Notes under the pieces: model-generated
Seen by the model: only the letters and a program-made list of their open reading frames with translations
What the model was told of the DNA's origin: nothing
Database searches by the model: none
DNA from: Hominenteromicrobium sp964531265
Lineage (GTDB): Bacteria; Bacillota; Clostridia; Oscillospirales; Acutalibacteraceae
NCBI GenBank assembly: GCA_964531265.1
Contig: CAZHDW010000003.1
Coordinates: 72,286-136,285, forward strand
DNA: 64,000 nt
Direction of reading: 5' to 3'
Shown here: positions 33,519 through 42,784 of the stretch, piece by piece
Position numbering within the stretch: position 1 is the stretch's first letter
How the letters are laid out: the number at the start of each line of letters is the position of its first letter
Translations under genes and position numbers: made by a program

Positions 33519-34898
33519 ATGATACATCAATACAAGCTTGGCGGCTACAACATAGTGCTGGATGTATGTTCCGGTGCGGTTCATGTTGTTGATGAGGTCG
33601 CCTATGATATCATCTCCATGTTTGAGGAGAGCGAAAAGGAAGCTATTCTCAAGGCGATGAGAGAGAAGTACGGCGACAGAGAGGATATATCCGATAAGGA
33701 TATCGAGGAGTGCTACGAGCAGGTGGTAGGCCTTAAGGAAAGCGGCAAGCTTTTTGCGCCGGACACCTTCGCGCCGATGGCAGGTGAGCTCAAGAGTCGC
33801 TCTGCGGGCGTTGTAAAGGCTCTTTGTCTGCACATTGCGCATACCTGTAACCTCAACTGCTCATACTGCTTTGCAAGCCAGGGTAAGTACCATGGTGAGC
33901 GCGCACTCATGAGCTTTGAAACCGGCAAACGCGCTCTGGATTTCCTCATTGAGAATTCCGGTACACGCCGTAACCTTGAGGTGGACTTCTTCGGCGGCGA
34001 GCCGCTCATGAATTTCGATGTTGTAAAGCAGCTTGTGGCCTATGCACGCAGCATTGAAAAGGAACATAACAAGAATTTCCGCTTCACGCTTACAACAAAC
34101 GGCGTTCTGATAGATGATGACGTTATTGAATTCGCAAATCGCGAATGCCACAATGTCGTACTCAGCCTTGACGGACGCAAGGAGATACATGACCGCTTCC
34201 GCGTTGACTATGCAGGCAACGGAAGCTGGGAGAAGATCGTGCCGAAGTTCCAGAAGCTGGTTGAGGCACGTGAGGGCAAGGGCTATTACATGCGCGGTAC
34301 CTTCACACATGCCAACCCCGATTTCCTCAAGGATATAGAGCAGATGCTCGATCTCGGTTTCTCCGAGCTCAGCATGGAGCCTGTGGTATGCGCTCCCGGT
34401 GATCCCTCCGAGCTGACAGAGGAGGATCTTCCGATCGTTATGGATCAGTATGAGAAGCTTGCAGAGCTCATGCTCAAGCGCGACAAGGAGGGCAATCCGT
34501 TCACATTCTATCACTATATGATAGACCTTACAGGCGGCCCGTGCATCTACAAGCGTATTTCCGGCTGTGGCTCCGGAACGGAATACATGGCTGTCACGCC
34601 CTGGGGCGATCTCTACCCGTGCCATCAGTTCGTCGGCGATGAGAAATTCAGACTCGGCGATATCTGGACGGGCGTTACAAATACCGGCATACAGCAGGAA
34701 TTTGCAAATTGCAATGTTTATGCTCATCCGGAATGCCGCGATTGCTGGGCAAGACTGTACTGTTCCGGCGGATGTGCTGCAAATGCCTACCATTCCACGG
34801 GCTCTGTCACAGGTGTTTACGAATACGGCTGCAAGCTTTTCCGCAAACGTATGGAATGCGCGATCATGGTCGCAATACACCGCGCCCTTGGAGAATAA
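33519..34898 (+). CDS. scfB: SCIFF maturase ScfB (radical SAM/SPASM)
   Basis: A 459-residue radical SAM enzyme. An N-terminal peptide-recognition region (residues 1-95) precedes CX3CX2C at Cys110, Cys114 and Cys117 (TCNLNCSYCFAS). DFFGGEPLMNFDVV near 159 is the SAM motif. The C-terminal SPASM domain has Cys-rich PECRDCWARLYCSGGCAANA near 410-430 for two further clusters. It forms thioether links on ScfA. Ribosome site ACGAGGAG. Confidence 0.95.
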   Translation: MIHQYKLGGYNIVLDVCSGAVHVVDEVAYDIISMFEESEKEAILKAMREKYGDREDISDKDIEECYEQVVGLKESGKLFAPDTFAPMAGELKSRSAGVVKALCLHIAHTCNLNCSYCFASQGKYHGERALMSFETGKRALDFLIENSGTRRNLEVDFFGGEPLMNFDVVKQLVAYARSIEKEHNKNFRFTLTTNGVLIDDDVIEFANRECHNVVLSLDGRKEIHDRFRVDYAGNGSWEKIVPKFQKLVEAREGKGYYMRGTFTHANPDFLKDIEQMLDLGFSELSMEPVVCAPGDPSELTEEDLPIVMDQYEKLAELMLKRDKEGNPFTFYHYMIDLTGGPCIYKRISGCGSGTEYMAVTPWGDLYPCHQFVGDEKFRLGDIWTGVTNTGIQQEFANCNVYAHPECRDCWARLYCSGGCAANAYHSTGSVTGVYEYGCKLFRKRMECAIMVAIHRALGE

Positions 34899-34907
34899 TC
34901 AAGTTAA

Positions 34908-34944
34908 AAGCCCCTGTACCGTGTACTGCGGCAGGGGCTTTTTT
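34908..34944 (+). terminator. intrinsic terminator after scfB
   Basis: AAGCCCCTG / CAGGGGCTT stem with a T-run. It lies immediately before the ribosome site of the next gene, so that gene must rely on read-through or a hidden promoter. Confidence 0.88.
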
Positions 34945-34959
34945 GAACCGGAGGATGAA

Positions 34960-36309
34960 ATGAACACGCCAATATGCGATTTTGTCAGAGAATATTCCGA
35001 GACCGGTGACATGCGGCTTCATATGCCGGGTCACAAGGGCAGGGGAATACTCGGCTTTGAGGAGCTTGATATAACGGAGATAACAGGTGCCGACAGCCTG
35101 TACGAGGCGGACGGAATAATACGGGAAAGTGAGAGGAATGCATCGGAGCTTTTCGGCTGCGATACCTTCTATTCTGCTGAGGGCTCATCCCTCTGTATAC
35201 GTGCAATGCTGTACTTGGCGGTTGCCGGCCGCTCCGTAAAGGGGGAGAGGCCGCTGGTTCTGGCCGGAAGAAATGCGCACAAGACCTTTTTGAGCGCGGC
35301 GGCACTGTTGGATCTCGATATCATGTGGCTTGGGTCGGATTCGGAGGACTCATACCTATCGTGCAGATTCAGCGCAGAAACTCTTGAAAGGGAGTTGTCG
35401 GGGGCAGAGAGGTTTCCGACTGCGGTGTATGTCACCAGCCCGGATTACCTTGGAAATATCGCACCGATAGAGGAACTGGCCGCCGTGTGCAAAAGGCATG
35501 GGGTTTTGCTGCTGGTGGATAACGCTCACGGCGCTTATCTGCGCTTTTTGCAAAGCTCGGCTCATCCGATAGATCTCGGTGCCGACATGTGCTGCGACTC
35601 GGCACATAAAACATTGCCGGTGCTGACAGGCGGAGCGTATTTGCACATTTCGGACAGTGTGGCGCCGAAATATTCACCCATGGCAAAGAATGCCATGGCG
35701 CTTTTCGGTTCAACAAGCCCGTCCTACCTTATTTTGCAGTCGCTTGATGCTGCGAACAGGTATATGGCTGAGGGCTATGCCGAGCGCCTTAAGACCTTTT
35801 CCGGGAAGCTGATAAAGCTCAAAGCGGAGCTTGGCCGTCTCGGTTATTCTTTCTGCGGCGATGAGTGCATGAAGCTGACCTTTTTGGCAAAGCCCCATGG
35901 CTATACCGGAACGGAGCTTCAAAGCCTGCTTGAGGAAAAGGGAATAATGTGTGAATTTGCAGACCCAGATTTTCTTGTGCTGATGTTCACACCGGAAATA
36001 TCGGATGATGAGCTCGCAAGACTTTACGCCGTTCTGGGCTCGATACCGAAAAGGGAGCCGATAATTGCTATGCCGCCGCGCTTTCATGCAACAGAGCGCG
36101 TGATGAGCGTGCGGGAAGCGGCGTTTTCAACCGGCGAAACGATTTCTGTTGAAAAAAGTGTTGGCAGGGTTTTGGCAGCGGCCTCGGTCGGCTGTCCTCC
36201 GGCTGTGCCGATAGTTATCTGCGGCGAAAGGATCGACAGCGACGCGGTGGAATGCTTTAAGTATTACGGGATAAGCTCCTGCACCGTTGTCAAAGAAAGC
36301 TTGATATAA
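34960..36309 (+). CDS. Orn/Lys/Arg decarboxylase family PLP enzyme
   Basis: A 449-residue fold-type I PLP protein. RLHMPGHKGRGILGFEELDI (about residues 19-38) is the family N-terminal motif, the PLP lysine is in CDSAHKTLPVLTGGAYL (about residue 221), and the C-terminal small domain is partially preserved (PPRFHATERVMSVREAAFS). This resembles the short clostridial arginine/lysine decarboxylase group (YaaO type), which decarboxylates a basic amino acid for polyamine or acid-resistance use. The actual substrate is unknown. The start is fixed by GGAGG five bases before the ATG. potABCD, a polyamine importer, lies 5 kb away. Confidence 0.85.
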   Translation: MNTPICDFVREYSETGDMRLHMPGHKGRGILGFEELDITEITGADSLYEADGIIRESERNASELFGCDTFYSAEGSSLCIRAMLYLAVAGRSVKGERPLVLAGRNAHKTFLSAAALLDLDIMWLGSDSEDSYLSCRFSAETLERELSGAERFPTAVYVTSPDYLGNIAPIEELAAVCKRHGVLLLVDNAHGAYLRFLQSSAHPIDLGADMCCDSAHKTLPVLTGGAYLHISDSVAPKYSPMAKNAMALFGSTSPSYLILQSLDAANRYMAEGYAERLKTFSGKLIKLKAELGRLGYSFCGDECMKLTFLAKPHGYTGTELQSLLEEKGIMCEFADPDFLVLMFTPEISDDELARLYAVLGSIPKREPIIAMPPRFHATERVMSVREAAFSTGETISVEKSVGRVLAAASVGCPPAVPIVICGERIDSDAVECFKYYGISSCTVVKESLI

Positions 36310-36318
36310 GTAAAAAAG

Positions 36319-36349
36319 AATCGGCAGTCCGATGTGGGCTGCCGATTTT
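36319..36349 (+). terminator. terminator after the decarboxylase
   Basis: AATCGGCAG / CTGCCGATT stem and TTTTG between convergent genes. Confidence 0.85.
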
Positions 36350-36361
36350 GCTATGTATATG

Positions 36362-37456
36362 TCAGATGAGCCACTGTGCGATGGATGCCTCGCCGTGGTT
36401 GATAAAGACCTCTACTGCCTTTTTGTCAAAGAGTGTCTCAACGGAGTTGATTTCATCAACACCGAGAATACGTGTATCGTATGCTGCAACAACTCGTTCA
36501 CCGTCGCGGATGATGATCTCTGTGCCGTTCACCTCGACATGCTCGTCATTCTCTCTGAGCAGATGCTGAGCCTCTGCCACGGGATAATTCACGATACGTC
36601 CGTTTTTGATATGAAGCTCTCTCGGGATAACCAGTGCACCTGCGGTATCGGCGCCGTCTATAAGCTCCTTGCCCCAGTGGTGGTACCATGCGTGCATTAT
36701 GCGGCGTCCCTTGTCGTCGAGAAGCGTCTGCGGAGCATAGAAATCGCGGCCTATCTCGCTGTAGCAGATGCTTTCCGGAGTAAAGCTTCTGCCGTCGAAA
36801 GAACCGATGAGGAATACGGACGGTGCGACTGTCGGTTTCATTGCGGAGAACATCAGCACCCATTTGCCGTCAAGCTCGAAGAGATCGGGGCATTCGAGTG
36901 TACCGCCGAAATCAGCGGTCTCGAAAAGGACATTTACAAATTCCCAGTGAAGGAGATCCTCGGAGGTGAAGAGAAGCACTCTGCCGACCTCGCCCTGTGC
37001 AGCACCCGTTACCATGTAATAGCGGTCGTTGTACTTAAGTACCTTCGGGTCTCTGAAATTGCCGTCGTCCCTTGCCTCGTCATGCGTGAGGACGGGATTG
37101 TTTTTATACTTTTCAAAGTGCAGGCCGTCCTCGCTGACAGCCACGCACTGGGTCTGCTTCAGTTCCTTGGAAGCGCCCGTATAGAAGACATACAGCTTGC
37201 CGTCCTTTTCGATAGCGGATCCGGAATAGCAGCCCTCGTTGTTCTCATAGTACATGTCCGGGTGCAGGGCGTTCACCGTCTGTGTCCAATGGATGAGGTC
37301 ATCGGAAATCGCGTGACCCCAGTGCATTTTATCCCATTTCGGTGCAAAGGGATTGTGCTGGAAGAACACATGATACTGTCCGTTGAACTGTATAACTCCG
37401 TTGGGGTCGTTTATCCAGCCGTAGTTCGGCTCGAAATGATAATCAAATCTTTCCAT
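36362..37456 (-). CDS. GH32 family beta-fructosidase, short form
   Basis: A 364-residue glycosidase, clearly shorter than usual GH32 enzymes (about 480). The five-bladed propeller is complete: WINDPNG with nucleophile Asp17, FRDPKVL near 135 and ECPDLFELDG near 185 with the acid/base Glu. The C-terminal beta-sandwich seems reduced to about 80 residues. No signal peptide, so an intracellular sucrose, sucrose-6-phosphate or fructo-oligosaccharide hydrolase is likely. It follows the DUF4867 gene with a 10-base gap and AGGAG site. Confidence 0.87.
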   Translation of the reverse strand: MERFDYHFEPNYGWINDPNGVIQFNGQYHVFFQHNPFAPKWDKMHWGHAISDDLIHWTQTVNALHPDMYYENNEGCYSGSAIEKDGKLYVFYTGASKELKQTQCVAVSEDGLHFEKYKNNPVLTHDEARDDGNFRDPKVLKYNDRYYMVTGAAQGEVGRVLLFTSEDLLHWEFVNVLFETADFGGTLECPDLFELDGKWVLMFSAMKPTVAPSVFLIGSFDGRSFTPESICYSEIGRDFYAPQTLLDDKGRRIMHAWYHHWGKELIDGADTAGALVIPRELHIKNGRIVNYPVAEAQHLLRENDEHVEVNGTEIIIRDGERVVAAYDTRILGVDEINSVETLFDKKAVEVFINHGEASIAQWLI

Positions 37457-37466
37457 TACAGTCTCC

Positions 37467-38081
37467 TTATCTTACTGAGAGGTTTTCACCGGTGAGGCCG
37501 ACATACTGTCCGGGCTCAGCGGCATCGGGATGAGCGAGCAGCCACTTGTTTCTGGCAAAGAGCATTTCATCCTCGGCGCATTTGGGAGCACGCTTTTCGA
37601 TGTCGGTGTTGGTTCCCTTGGGGAGTATTACAACGCACTTGAAGCCGCCGTCATTTGCATTGCATGGTGCATAGTGAAGTGTGGTTGAATATACCTCAAT
37701 AACTGTGCCTGCCGGAACAAGGAAGGCTTCGACCTTGGAGGTATCGTACTTGCCGTTTTCGATATCCTGTTCGCTGCCGATGAGCAGTATGAGGTCGGTA
37801 ACGGCGATGTTTATCTCGCTGTCCCTGTGGTACTCGAGTGCATTAAGCATGCAATTGTTGCCGTTGCAATAGCCGATCTGATAGGGCATACCACCGTACA
37901 TGGAGTAGAATACGTCCTCTGCGCTTTTGCAGGCCTCAAGTGTATCGACGCTCGGTACATATACAACATTTTCGGGGCAGGGAGTGGGGCCCATTGCCTC
38001 TATAATATCGGAGCAATCGATATCGCTGATGACCTTGCCGTACTTTTTAAAGGAGCTATCCGTAACTTTCTGAATGTTCAT
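37467..38081 (-). CDS. DUF4867 family protein
   Basis: A 204-residue cytoplasmic protein resembling DUF4867, a cupin-like family found near sugar metabolism genes. Central segments MPYQIGYCNGNNCMLNALEY and HRDSEINIAVTDLILLIGSE, then AFLVPAGTVIEVYSTTLHYA, suit a cupin beta-barrel with a possible metal site (His/Glu). The function is unknown; linkage to GH32 suggests a role in ketose or fructose metabolism, perhaps as an isomerase or mutarotase. Start at 38081 with GAGG seven bases upstream. Confidence 0.7.
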   Translation of the reverse strand: MNIQKVTDSSFKKYGKVISDIDCSDIIEAMGPTPCPENVVYVPSVDTLEACKSAEDVFYSMYGGMPYQIGYCNGNNCMLNALEYHRDSEINIAVTDLILLIGSEQDIENGKYDTSKVEAFLVPAGTVIEVYSTTLHYAPCNANDGGFKCVVILPKGTNTDIEKRAPKCAEDEMLFARNKWLLAHPDAAEPGQYVGLTGENLSVR

Positions 38082-38114
38082 AAAGATACCTCGTTTCGGT
38101 AATATTATAGCTTT

Positions 38115-38143
38115 ATTATAGCAGCAGTGCCGACATATTTCAA
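38115..38143 (-). promoter_or_regulatory. promoter of DUF4867-GH32
   Basis: Reverse strand TTGAAA (38138-38143), 17 bases, TATAAT (38115-38120). Confidence 0.7.
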
Positions 38144-38163
38144 GCAGGTAACGCACAGAATGC

Positions 38164-38727
38164 TCACGGCATCCTGCCTAATTTATCCACTATCTTTTTG
38201 TATACATTTTCCACTATCCATTTTTCGGAGGCCGCCTCAAGCGCTTCGTCGAAGGTGAACCAACGAACTCCACTGTTCTCGTCCTCTTTAATTCGGATAC
38301 TGTCCGCCTCGTCGGCTTCGACAAGATAGCTGATATTCATGTGCAGGTGGCTCGGAACGTACTGACCTCTCTTTATGTGTCCGTTTACAGTCAGCGTTTC
38401 AAGGCTGAGTATTTCATCGTCCGCAAAGCGCGCATTCTTTATCCCGGTCTCCTCCTCAAGCTCGCGGAGAGCCACGGCGTGCAGATCCTCAATGCCGTCG
38501 GCATGACCGCCGACCCATGCCCATGATTTGTATATATTGTGATATATCATGAGCACCTTGGTTCTCTCGCGGTTTACAGTCCACAGTGACGTGCTGAAAT
38601 GAGCCACGGTGTTGCTTCTCAGAAGATAGTCGTCGTTCCTTTCGATAAAGCCGAGCATTTGTGCTTTGTCGCGCTCCTCCTGCTCGTTATACGGGGTGTA
38701 TCGGCTGATTTCATCGAAAAGTGTCAT
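38164..38727 (-). CDS. Nudix hydrolase
   Basis: A 187-residue Nudix protein. The Nudix box GHADGIEDLHAVALRELEEE is complete (about residues 74-93, followed by TGI). A leading helical region and aromatic-rich segment SKSWAWVGGHADG resemble MutT/NUDT-like enzymes for nucleoside diphosphate derivatives; the substrate is unknown. Start with AGGAGG upstream. Downstream of the polyamine operon terminator. Confidence 0.88.
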   Translation of the reverse strand: MTLFDEISRYTPYNEQEERDKAQMLGFIERNDDYLLRSNTVAHFSTSLWTVNRERTKVLMIYHNIYKSWAWVGGHADGIEDLHAVALRELEEETGIKNARFADDEILSLETLTVNGHIKRGQYVPSHLHMNISYLVEADEADSIRIKEDENSGVRWFTFDEALEAASEKWIVENVYKKIVDKLGRMP

Positions 38728-38747
38728 TACAGGTTCCTCCTAAAAGT

Positions 38748-38773
38748 AATGGACATTCCGAGGAATGTCCATT
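38748..38773 (-). terminator. terminator of the pot operon
   Basis: AATGGACATTCC / GGAATGTCCATT stem with tight loop, between potD and the Nudix gene on the reverse strand. Confidence 0.6.
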
Positions 38774-38789
38774 GTATAGATCGATTAAC

Positions 38790-40013
38790 TTACATCATTT
38801 CGCGCTTTTTCTTCTGCTTTTTCCACACAATGATTGCAATGTAGATAAGGAAGAATACGAGTATGATAGCGATGAGCGTCATTGAATCGCCGGGGCCGCC
38901 CATCTTGACCTCCGCCCAGAGCATGTCCACCTGACTGCTGATCTCCGACGGCAGGTTCACAAATACCTCGGTGCGTTCAAGCGTCTCACTGTCCGGGTAG
39001 TATATCGGATTGTTCACAGCCTCCTCGGAGAGGTACTCCTTGGCGGCGGATATCGGCGTAGCGTAGCCGACATAATCCATGTTGGCGCCGGATATCTCCG
39101 GTGAGCAGAGGAAGTTGATGTACGTTTCGGCTTCGGTCTTGTGCTCGGATCCCTTCGGGATGCATATTGCATCTACGAAATAGTTTGTGCCCTCCTCCGG
39201 TATGATGAACTTGATGTTATCGTTGTTTTCAACCAGAACGCCGGCATCACCGGAGTAATACGGTGCGAGCCAGGCCTCACCGCTCTCCATTTTGTCGAAT
39301 ATCTGATCCATAACATAGGCCTGAACCAGAGGCTTCTGCTCTTTAAGCAGCATTGCGGCTTCGTTCCATTTGTCGGAATCGGTGGTGTTCAGAGAAAAGC
39401 CGAGACGCATCTGTGCTATGGCAAAGGCATCCCTCGGGTTATCGAACATCAATATCTTGCCGTTGTACTGCTCATCCCACAGTGCCGACCAGCTCGTGAC
39501 CTCCTCGGTAACATAGTCGGTGTTATAGAACAGACCGACTGTGCCCCAGGTGTACGGCACGGAATACTTGCTGCCCGGGTCGTAATCGGAGTCGCGGAAC
39601 TGCTCGTCGACGTATTGGAAATTCGGGATATTCGAGAAATCCAGCTCCTCAAGCATTCCCTCGTTTATCATCTTGGATACCATATAATCGGAGGGGATGA
39701 TGATGTCGTAATTCGCGCCGCCGCCGGCAAGCTTGGAATACATGGATTCGTTGCTGTCGAAGGTGGTGTAATTGACCTTGATACCCGTGCGTCTGGTGAA
39801 TTCCTCATTTACATCCAGCGAGCCGTTGGTGCCGTTAGAGATATATTCGCCCCAGTTGTATACGTTTATCGTAACGCCCGTAAGCTCTGCGGTGGGGTAT
39901 TCGTTGGAAAAATCCCAGTCGGAGTCTTCGGCCTCTGCCGCGCTGACGGAGAAGGAGAGCATGCTGAGCATGAATATCAGCACAAGCAGCAGGGAGAAAA
40001 ATCGTTTCATCAT
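38790..40013 (-). CDS. potD: polyamine ABC transporter substrate-binding protein with C-terminal membrane helix
   Basis: A 407-residue PotD-like protein. The N-terminal signal (FFSLLLVLIFMLSMLSFSVSA) has no lipobox Cys. INVYNWGEYISNG near residue 50 and the binding-lobe motif YDIIIPSDYMVSKMI near 101 are typical of PotD. Unusually, the protein ends with a hydrophobic helix MTLIAIILVFFLIYIAIIVW followed by basic KKQKKKREMM, a stop-transfer anchor. It would thus be held at the membrane by its C terminus. Last gene of potABCD, overlapping potC by four bases. Confidence 0.92.
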   Translation of the reverse strand: MMKRFFSLLLVLIFMLSMLSFSVSAAEAEDSDWDFSNEYPTAELTGVTINVYNWGEYISNGTNGSLDVNEEFTRRTGIKVNYTTFDSNESMYSKLAGGGANYDIIIPSDYMVSKMINEGMLEELDFSNIPNFQYVDEQFRDSDYDPGSKYSVPYTWGTVGLFYNTDYVTEEVTSWSALWDEQYNGKILMFDNPRDAFAIAQMRLGFSLNTTDSDKWNEAAMLLKEQKPLVQAYVMDQIFDKMESGEAWLAPYYSGDAGVLVENNDNIKFIIPEEGTNYFVDAICIPKGSEHKTEAETYINFLCSPEISGANMDYVGYATPISAAKEYLSEEAVNNPIYYPDSETLERTEVFVNLPSEISSQVDMLWAEVKMGGPGDSMTLIAIILVFFLIYIAIIVWKKQKKKREMM

Positions 40014-40828
40014 GATTTATACCCCTTTTCTGCCTTTTTTGCGCGGTGCTCATCACGTGCCTGGCGTACATTTATTACTATGAGCAGCACCATGATGCAG
40101 AGGAACAGCACGGTGGAAAGTGCGTTTATCTCGGGAGAAATGCGCTTTCTTGTCATGGAATATATGTATATGGGCAGTGTCTGAGTTGTACCGCTTGTAA
40201 AATAGCTGATGACAAAGTCGTCTATTGAAAGTGTAAAGGCCATTATCATTCCGGTGATGACACCCGGCATTATCTCCGGAAGAACCACCTTGAAGAAGGC
40301 CTTTACCGGGGGACATCCGAGGTCCTGTGCGGCTTCAAACAGATTAGGATTCATCTGGCGAAGCTTCGGAAGCACGGAGAGAATGACATAGGGGAGACAG
40401 AAGGTGACATGTGCTATGATGAGGGAGGCCATGCCGAGGTCACGTCCGCCAAAGGCCTTAACAGCCGCAACGAACAGAAGCATCATGGAAACGCCGGTAA
40501 CGATATCCGGGTTCACCATCGGGAAGTTTGTCACATTCATCATAAGCTTTCTCGGCAGGCGCTTCATGCTGTTTATGCCGACAGCGGCCATTGTACCGAG
40601 AACCGTGGAGACCAAAGCCGCCACCACAGCGATTATCAGCGTGTTGAGCAGCGCCTCAAGAATGTATCTGTCCTGAAAAAGGCGCTCGTACCAACGCAGT
40701 GTGAAGCCGCTGAAAACGGTACGGCTGGAGGTTTCCGTATCGTTAAAGGAGAAGATTATCAGCACAATTATCGGAGCATAGAGGAAGATAAAGATAAGTG
40801 CCGTATAAATTTTGGATGCGATTTTCAC
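40010..40828 (-). CDS. potC: polyamine ABC transporter permease PotC
   Basis: A 272-residue permease with about six helices. The EAA-loop motif EAAQDLGCPPVKAFFKVVLP near residue 170 contacts PotA. It overlaps potB by four bases at its start and potD by four at its end, indicating tight coupling. Confidence 0.93.
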   Translation of the reverse strand: MKIASKIYTALIFIFLYAPIIVLIIFSFNDTETSSRTVFSGFTLRWYERLFQDRYILEALLNTLIIAVVAALVSTVLGTMAAVGINSMKRLPRKLMMNVTNFPMVNPDIVTGVSMMLLFVAAVKAFGGRDLGMASLIIAHVTFCLPYVILSVLPKLRQMNPNLFEAAQDLGCPPVKAFFKVVLPEIMPGVITGMIMAFTLSIDDFVISYFTSGTTQTLPIYIYSMTRKRISPEINALSTVLFLCIMVLLIVINVRQARDEHRAKKAEKGYKS

Positions 40829-41646
40829 AGCAGCATACCTCCTCCCATATTTTCCTCGTCGTCATCAAATTGGTTCATTATGCCCATGCAGATCATGATG
40901 ATGACCATGAGCACCAGAGAAATGGCGGAGCCGAGGTTCGGGTTGTAGGCAGAGCCGAGGAACTGCATGTCGATGAGGTCACCGATTAGCAGGTTTCCGC
41001 CGCCGCCGAGCATTTTGGAGATAATAAAGGTGGAGACGGCCGGAACGAAGACCATGGTGATGCCGGAGATAACGCCGGACATGCTCATGGGCAGAACGAC
41101 CTTCAAAAAGACCTTTACATCGTTTGCTCCGAGATCCTGTGCAGCCTCGATAACACTGTTATCGATTTTTGCCAGAACGGAATAAATCGGCAGGATCATA
41201 TAGGGAATGTAGTTATAGACCATTCCGAGAACGACCGCACCGGGGGTGTTTATCATGTGTATGCGCGGAAGACCTATCGCGACGAGCATGTTGTTGATGA
41301 GGCCATTGTCCTCAAGCAGGGACATCCATGCGTAGGTGCGCAGCAAAAAGTTCATCCACATGGGCAGCATAACGAGCATTATCATGATGCTCTGTCTGCT
41401 TGCCTTTGATTTTGAGATGATATATGCCAGAGGATAACCCAGAAGCAGGGATATCACGGTGGCTATTGCACCGAGCCATATGGAGCGCAGAAAAACATTG
41501 GAATACTGACCCACATGGATAATATTATCCAGTGTGAATGCACCGCTCTTGTCGGTAAAGGCGAAAAAGCCGACCATGCCGACGGGAACGATGATGAAAA
41601 GTATCATCCATATCGTGTATGGAGCGGAGAACAGCTTAGTCTTCAT
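40825..41646 (-). CDS. potB: polyamine ABC transporter permease PotB
   Basis: A 273-residue permease with about six helices; MKTKLFSAPYTIWMILFIIV starts it and EAAQDLGANDVKVFLKVVLP near residue 174 is the EAA loop. The start at 41646 was chosen because it is preceded by GAGGAGG within the end of potA (overlap 11 bases). Confidence 0.92.
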   Translation of the reverse strand: MKTKLFSAPYTIWMILFIIVPVGMVGFFAFTDKSGAFTLDNIIHVGQYSNVFLRSIWLGAIATVISLLLGYPLAYIISKSKASRQSIMIMLVMLPMWMNFLLRTYAWMSLLEDNGLINNMLVAIGLPRIHMINTPGAVVLGMVYNYIPYMILPIYSVLAKIDNSVIEAAQDLGANDVKVFLKVVLPMSMSGVISGITMVFVPAVSTFIISKMLGGGGNLLIGDLIDMQFLGSAYNPNLGSAISLVLMVIIMICMGIMNQFDDDEENMGGGMLL

Positions 41647-42775
41647 CGGCTTCCGCCTCCTCACTCTCAAGCAGAGCCTCACCCATCTCGTCACTGAAGG
41701 TGCTGTAGTCGCCCATGGTGCCGGAGTAAACGGATTTTGCCATAACGTGAATGTCGTCCGGAGTGAGTGCCAGACCGATCCTGTCACCGACATTTGCGGA
41801 GTCCGTGGTCTGTATCATCCACTTGAAGCCGTCAACATCGACGATTATCTCATAGTGCACGCCCTTGAAGGTAACGCTTGTGACCTCGCCGTTGATATGC
41901 GCCGCAGCCGAGCCGGTGGGAACGATATCGATGTCCTCCGGGCGGATAACAACGTCAACGGGTGCCATTTTGCCAAAGCCGCTGTCAAGGGACTTGAAGC
42001 GCTGACCTGCAACCTCAACAAGATAGTCATCGATCATCACGCCGTCAAGAATATTACTTTCGCCGATAAAGTCAGCAACAAAGGCATTCTGGGGCTCGTT
42101 ATAGATATCGATAGGAGAGCCTATCTGCTGAATTTCGCCTTTATCCATGACAACGACAGTGTCACTCATGGAAAGAGCCTCTTCCTGATCGTGTGTAACA
42201 AAAATAAATGTTATGCCGATAGCCTGCTGTATTTTCTTAAGCTCGCTCTGCATGTCCTTTCTCAATTTGAGGTCGAGTGCGGAGAGCGGCTCATCAAGAA
42301 GCAGTATCTTCGGCTCGTTTGCAAGCGCACGCGCTATGGCGACACGCTGCTGCTGGCCGCCGGAAAGCTGGCTTACACCGCGGTGAGCCATGCCGTTGAG
42401 ATTCACCATATGCAGCATTTCCGTAACAGTCTTCTTTATTTCATCTTCCTTTTTGCCCTTTAATCTCATGCCGAAAGCAATGTTTTCGTAGACATTAAGG
42501 TGCGGGAAAAGCGCGTATTTCTGGAAAACAGTGTTAACTGCGCGCTTGTGCGGCGGTACGTCGTTGATTTTTTTGCCGCCAAAAAAGACATCGCCTGCAT
42601 CGGGCTTGACAAAACCGCCTATCGTGCGCAAAACCGTGGTTTTACCGCATCCGGACGGGCCGAGCAGAGTTACAAATTCTCCGTCACCTATGGTGAGGTT
42701 AAAATTCTTCAGTACCTGCTCATCGTCAAAAGATACTGCAATGTCTTTCAAAGTAATAATGGGTTTTTTATTCAT
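41636..42775 (-). CDS. potA: spermidine/putrescine ABC transporter ATPase PotA
   Basis: A 379-residue ATPase. Walker A GPSGCGKTTVLR near residue 37, signature LSGGQQQRVAIARALANEP near 138, and Walker B ILLLDEPLSALD near 160, then TOBE-type regulatory domain (about 240-350). It powers uptake by PotBC. Start at 42775 with AAGGGG upstream; a nearby ATG at 42784 is too close to it. A possible 230-base leader lies before it. Confidence 0.94.
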   Translation of the reverse strand: MNKKPIITLKDIAVSFDDEQVLKNFNLTIGDGEFVTLLGPSGCGKTTVLRTIGGFVKPDAGDVFFGGKKINDVPPHKRAVNTVFQKYALFPHLNVYENIAFGMRLKGKKEDEIKKTVTEMLHMVNLNGMAHRGVSQLSGGQQQRVAIARALANEPKILLLDEPLSALDLKLRKDMQSELKKIQQAIGITFIFVTHDQEEALSMSDTVVVMDKGEIQQIGSPIDIYNEPQNAFVADFIGESNILDGVMIDDYLVEVAGQRFKSLDSGFGKMAPVDVVIRPEDIDIVPTGSAAAHINGEVTSVTFKGVHYEIIVDVDGFKWMIQTTDSANVGDRIGLALTPDDIHVMAKSVYSGTMGDYSTFSDEMGEALLESEEAEADED

Positions 42776-42784
42776 GGAAAGCAT

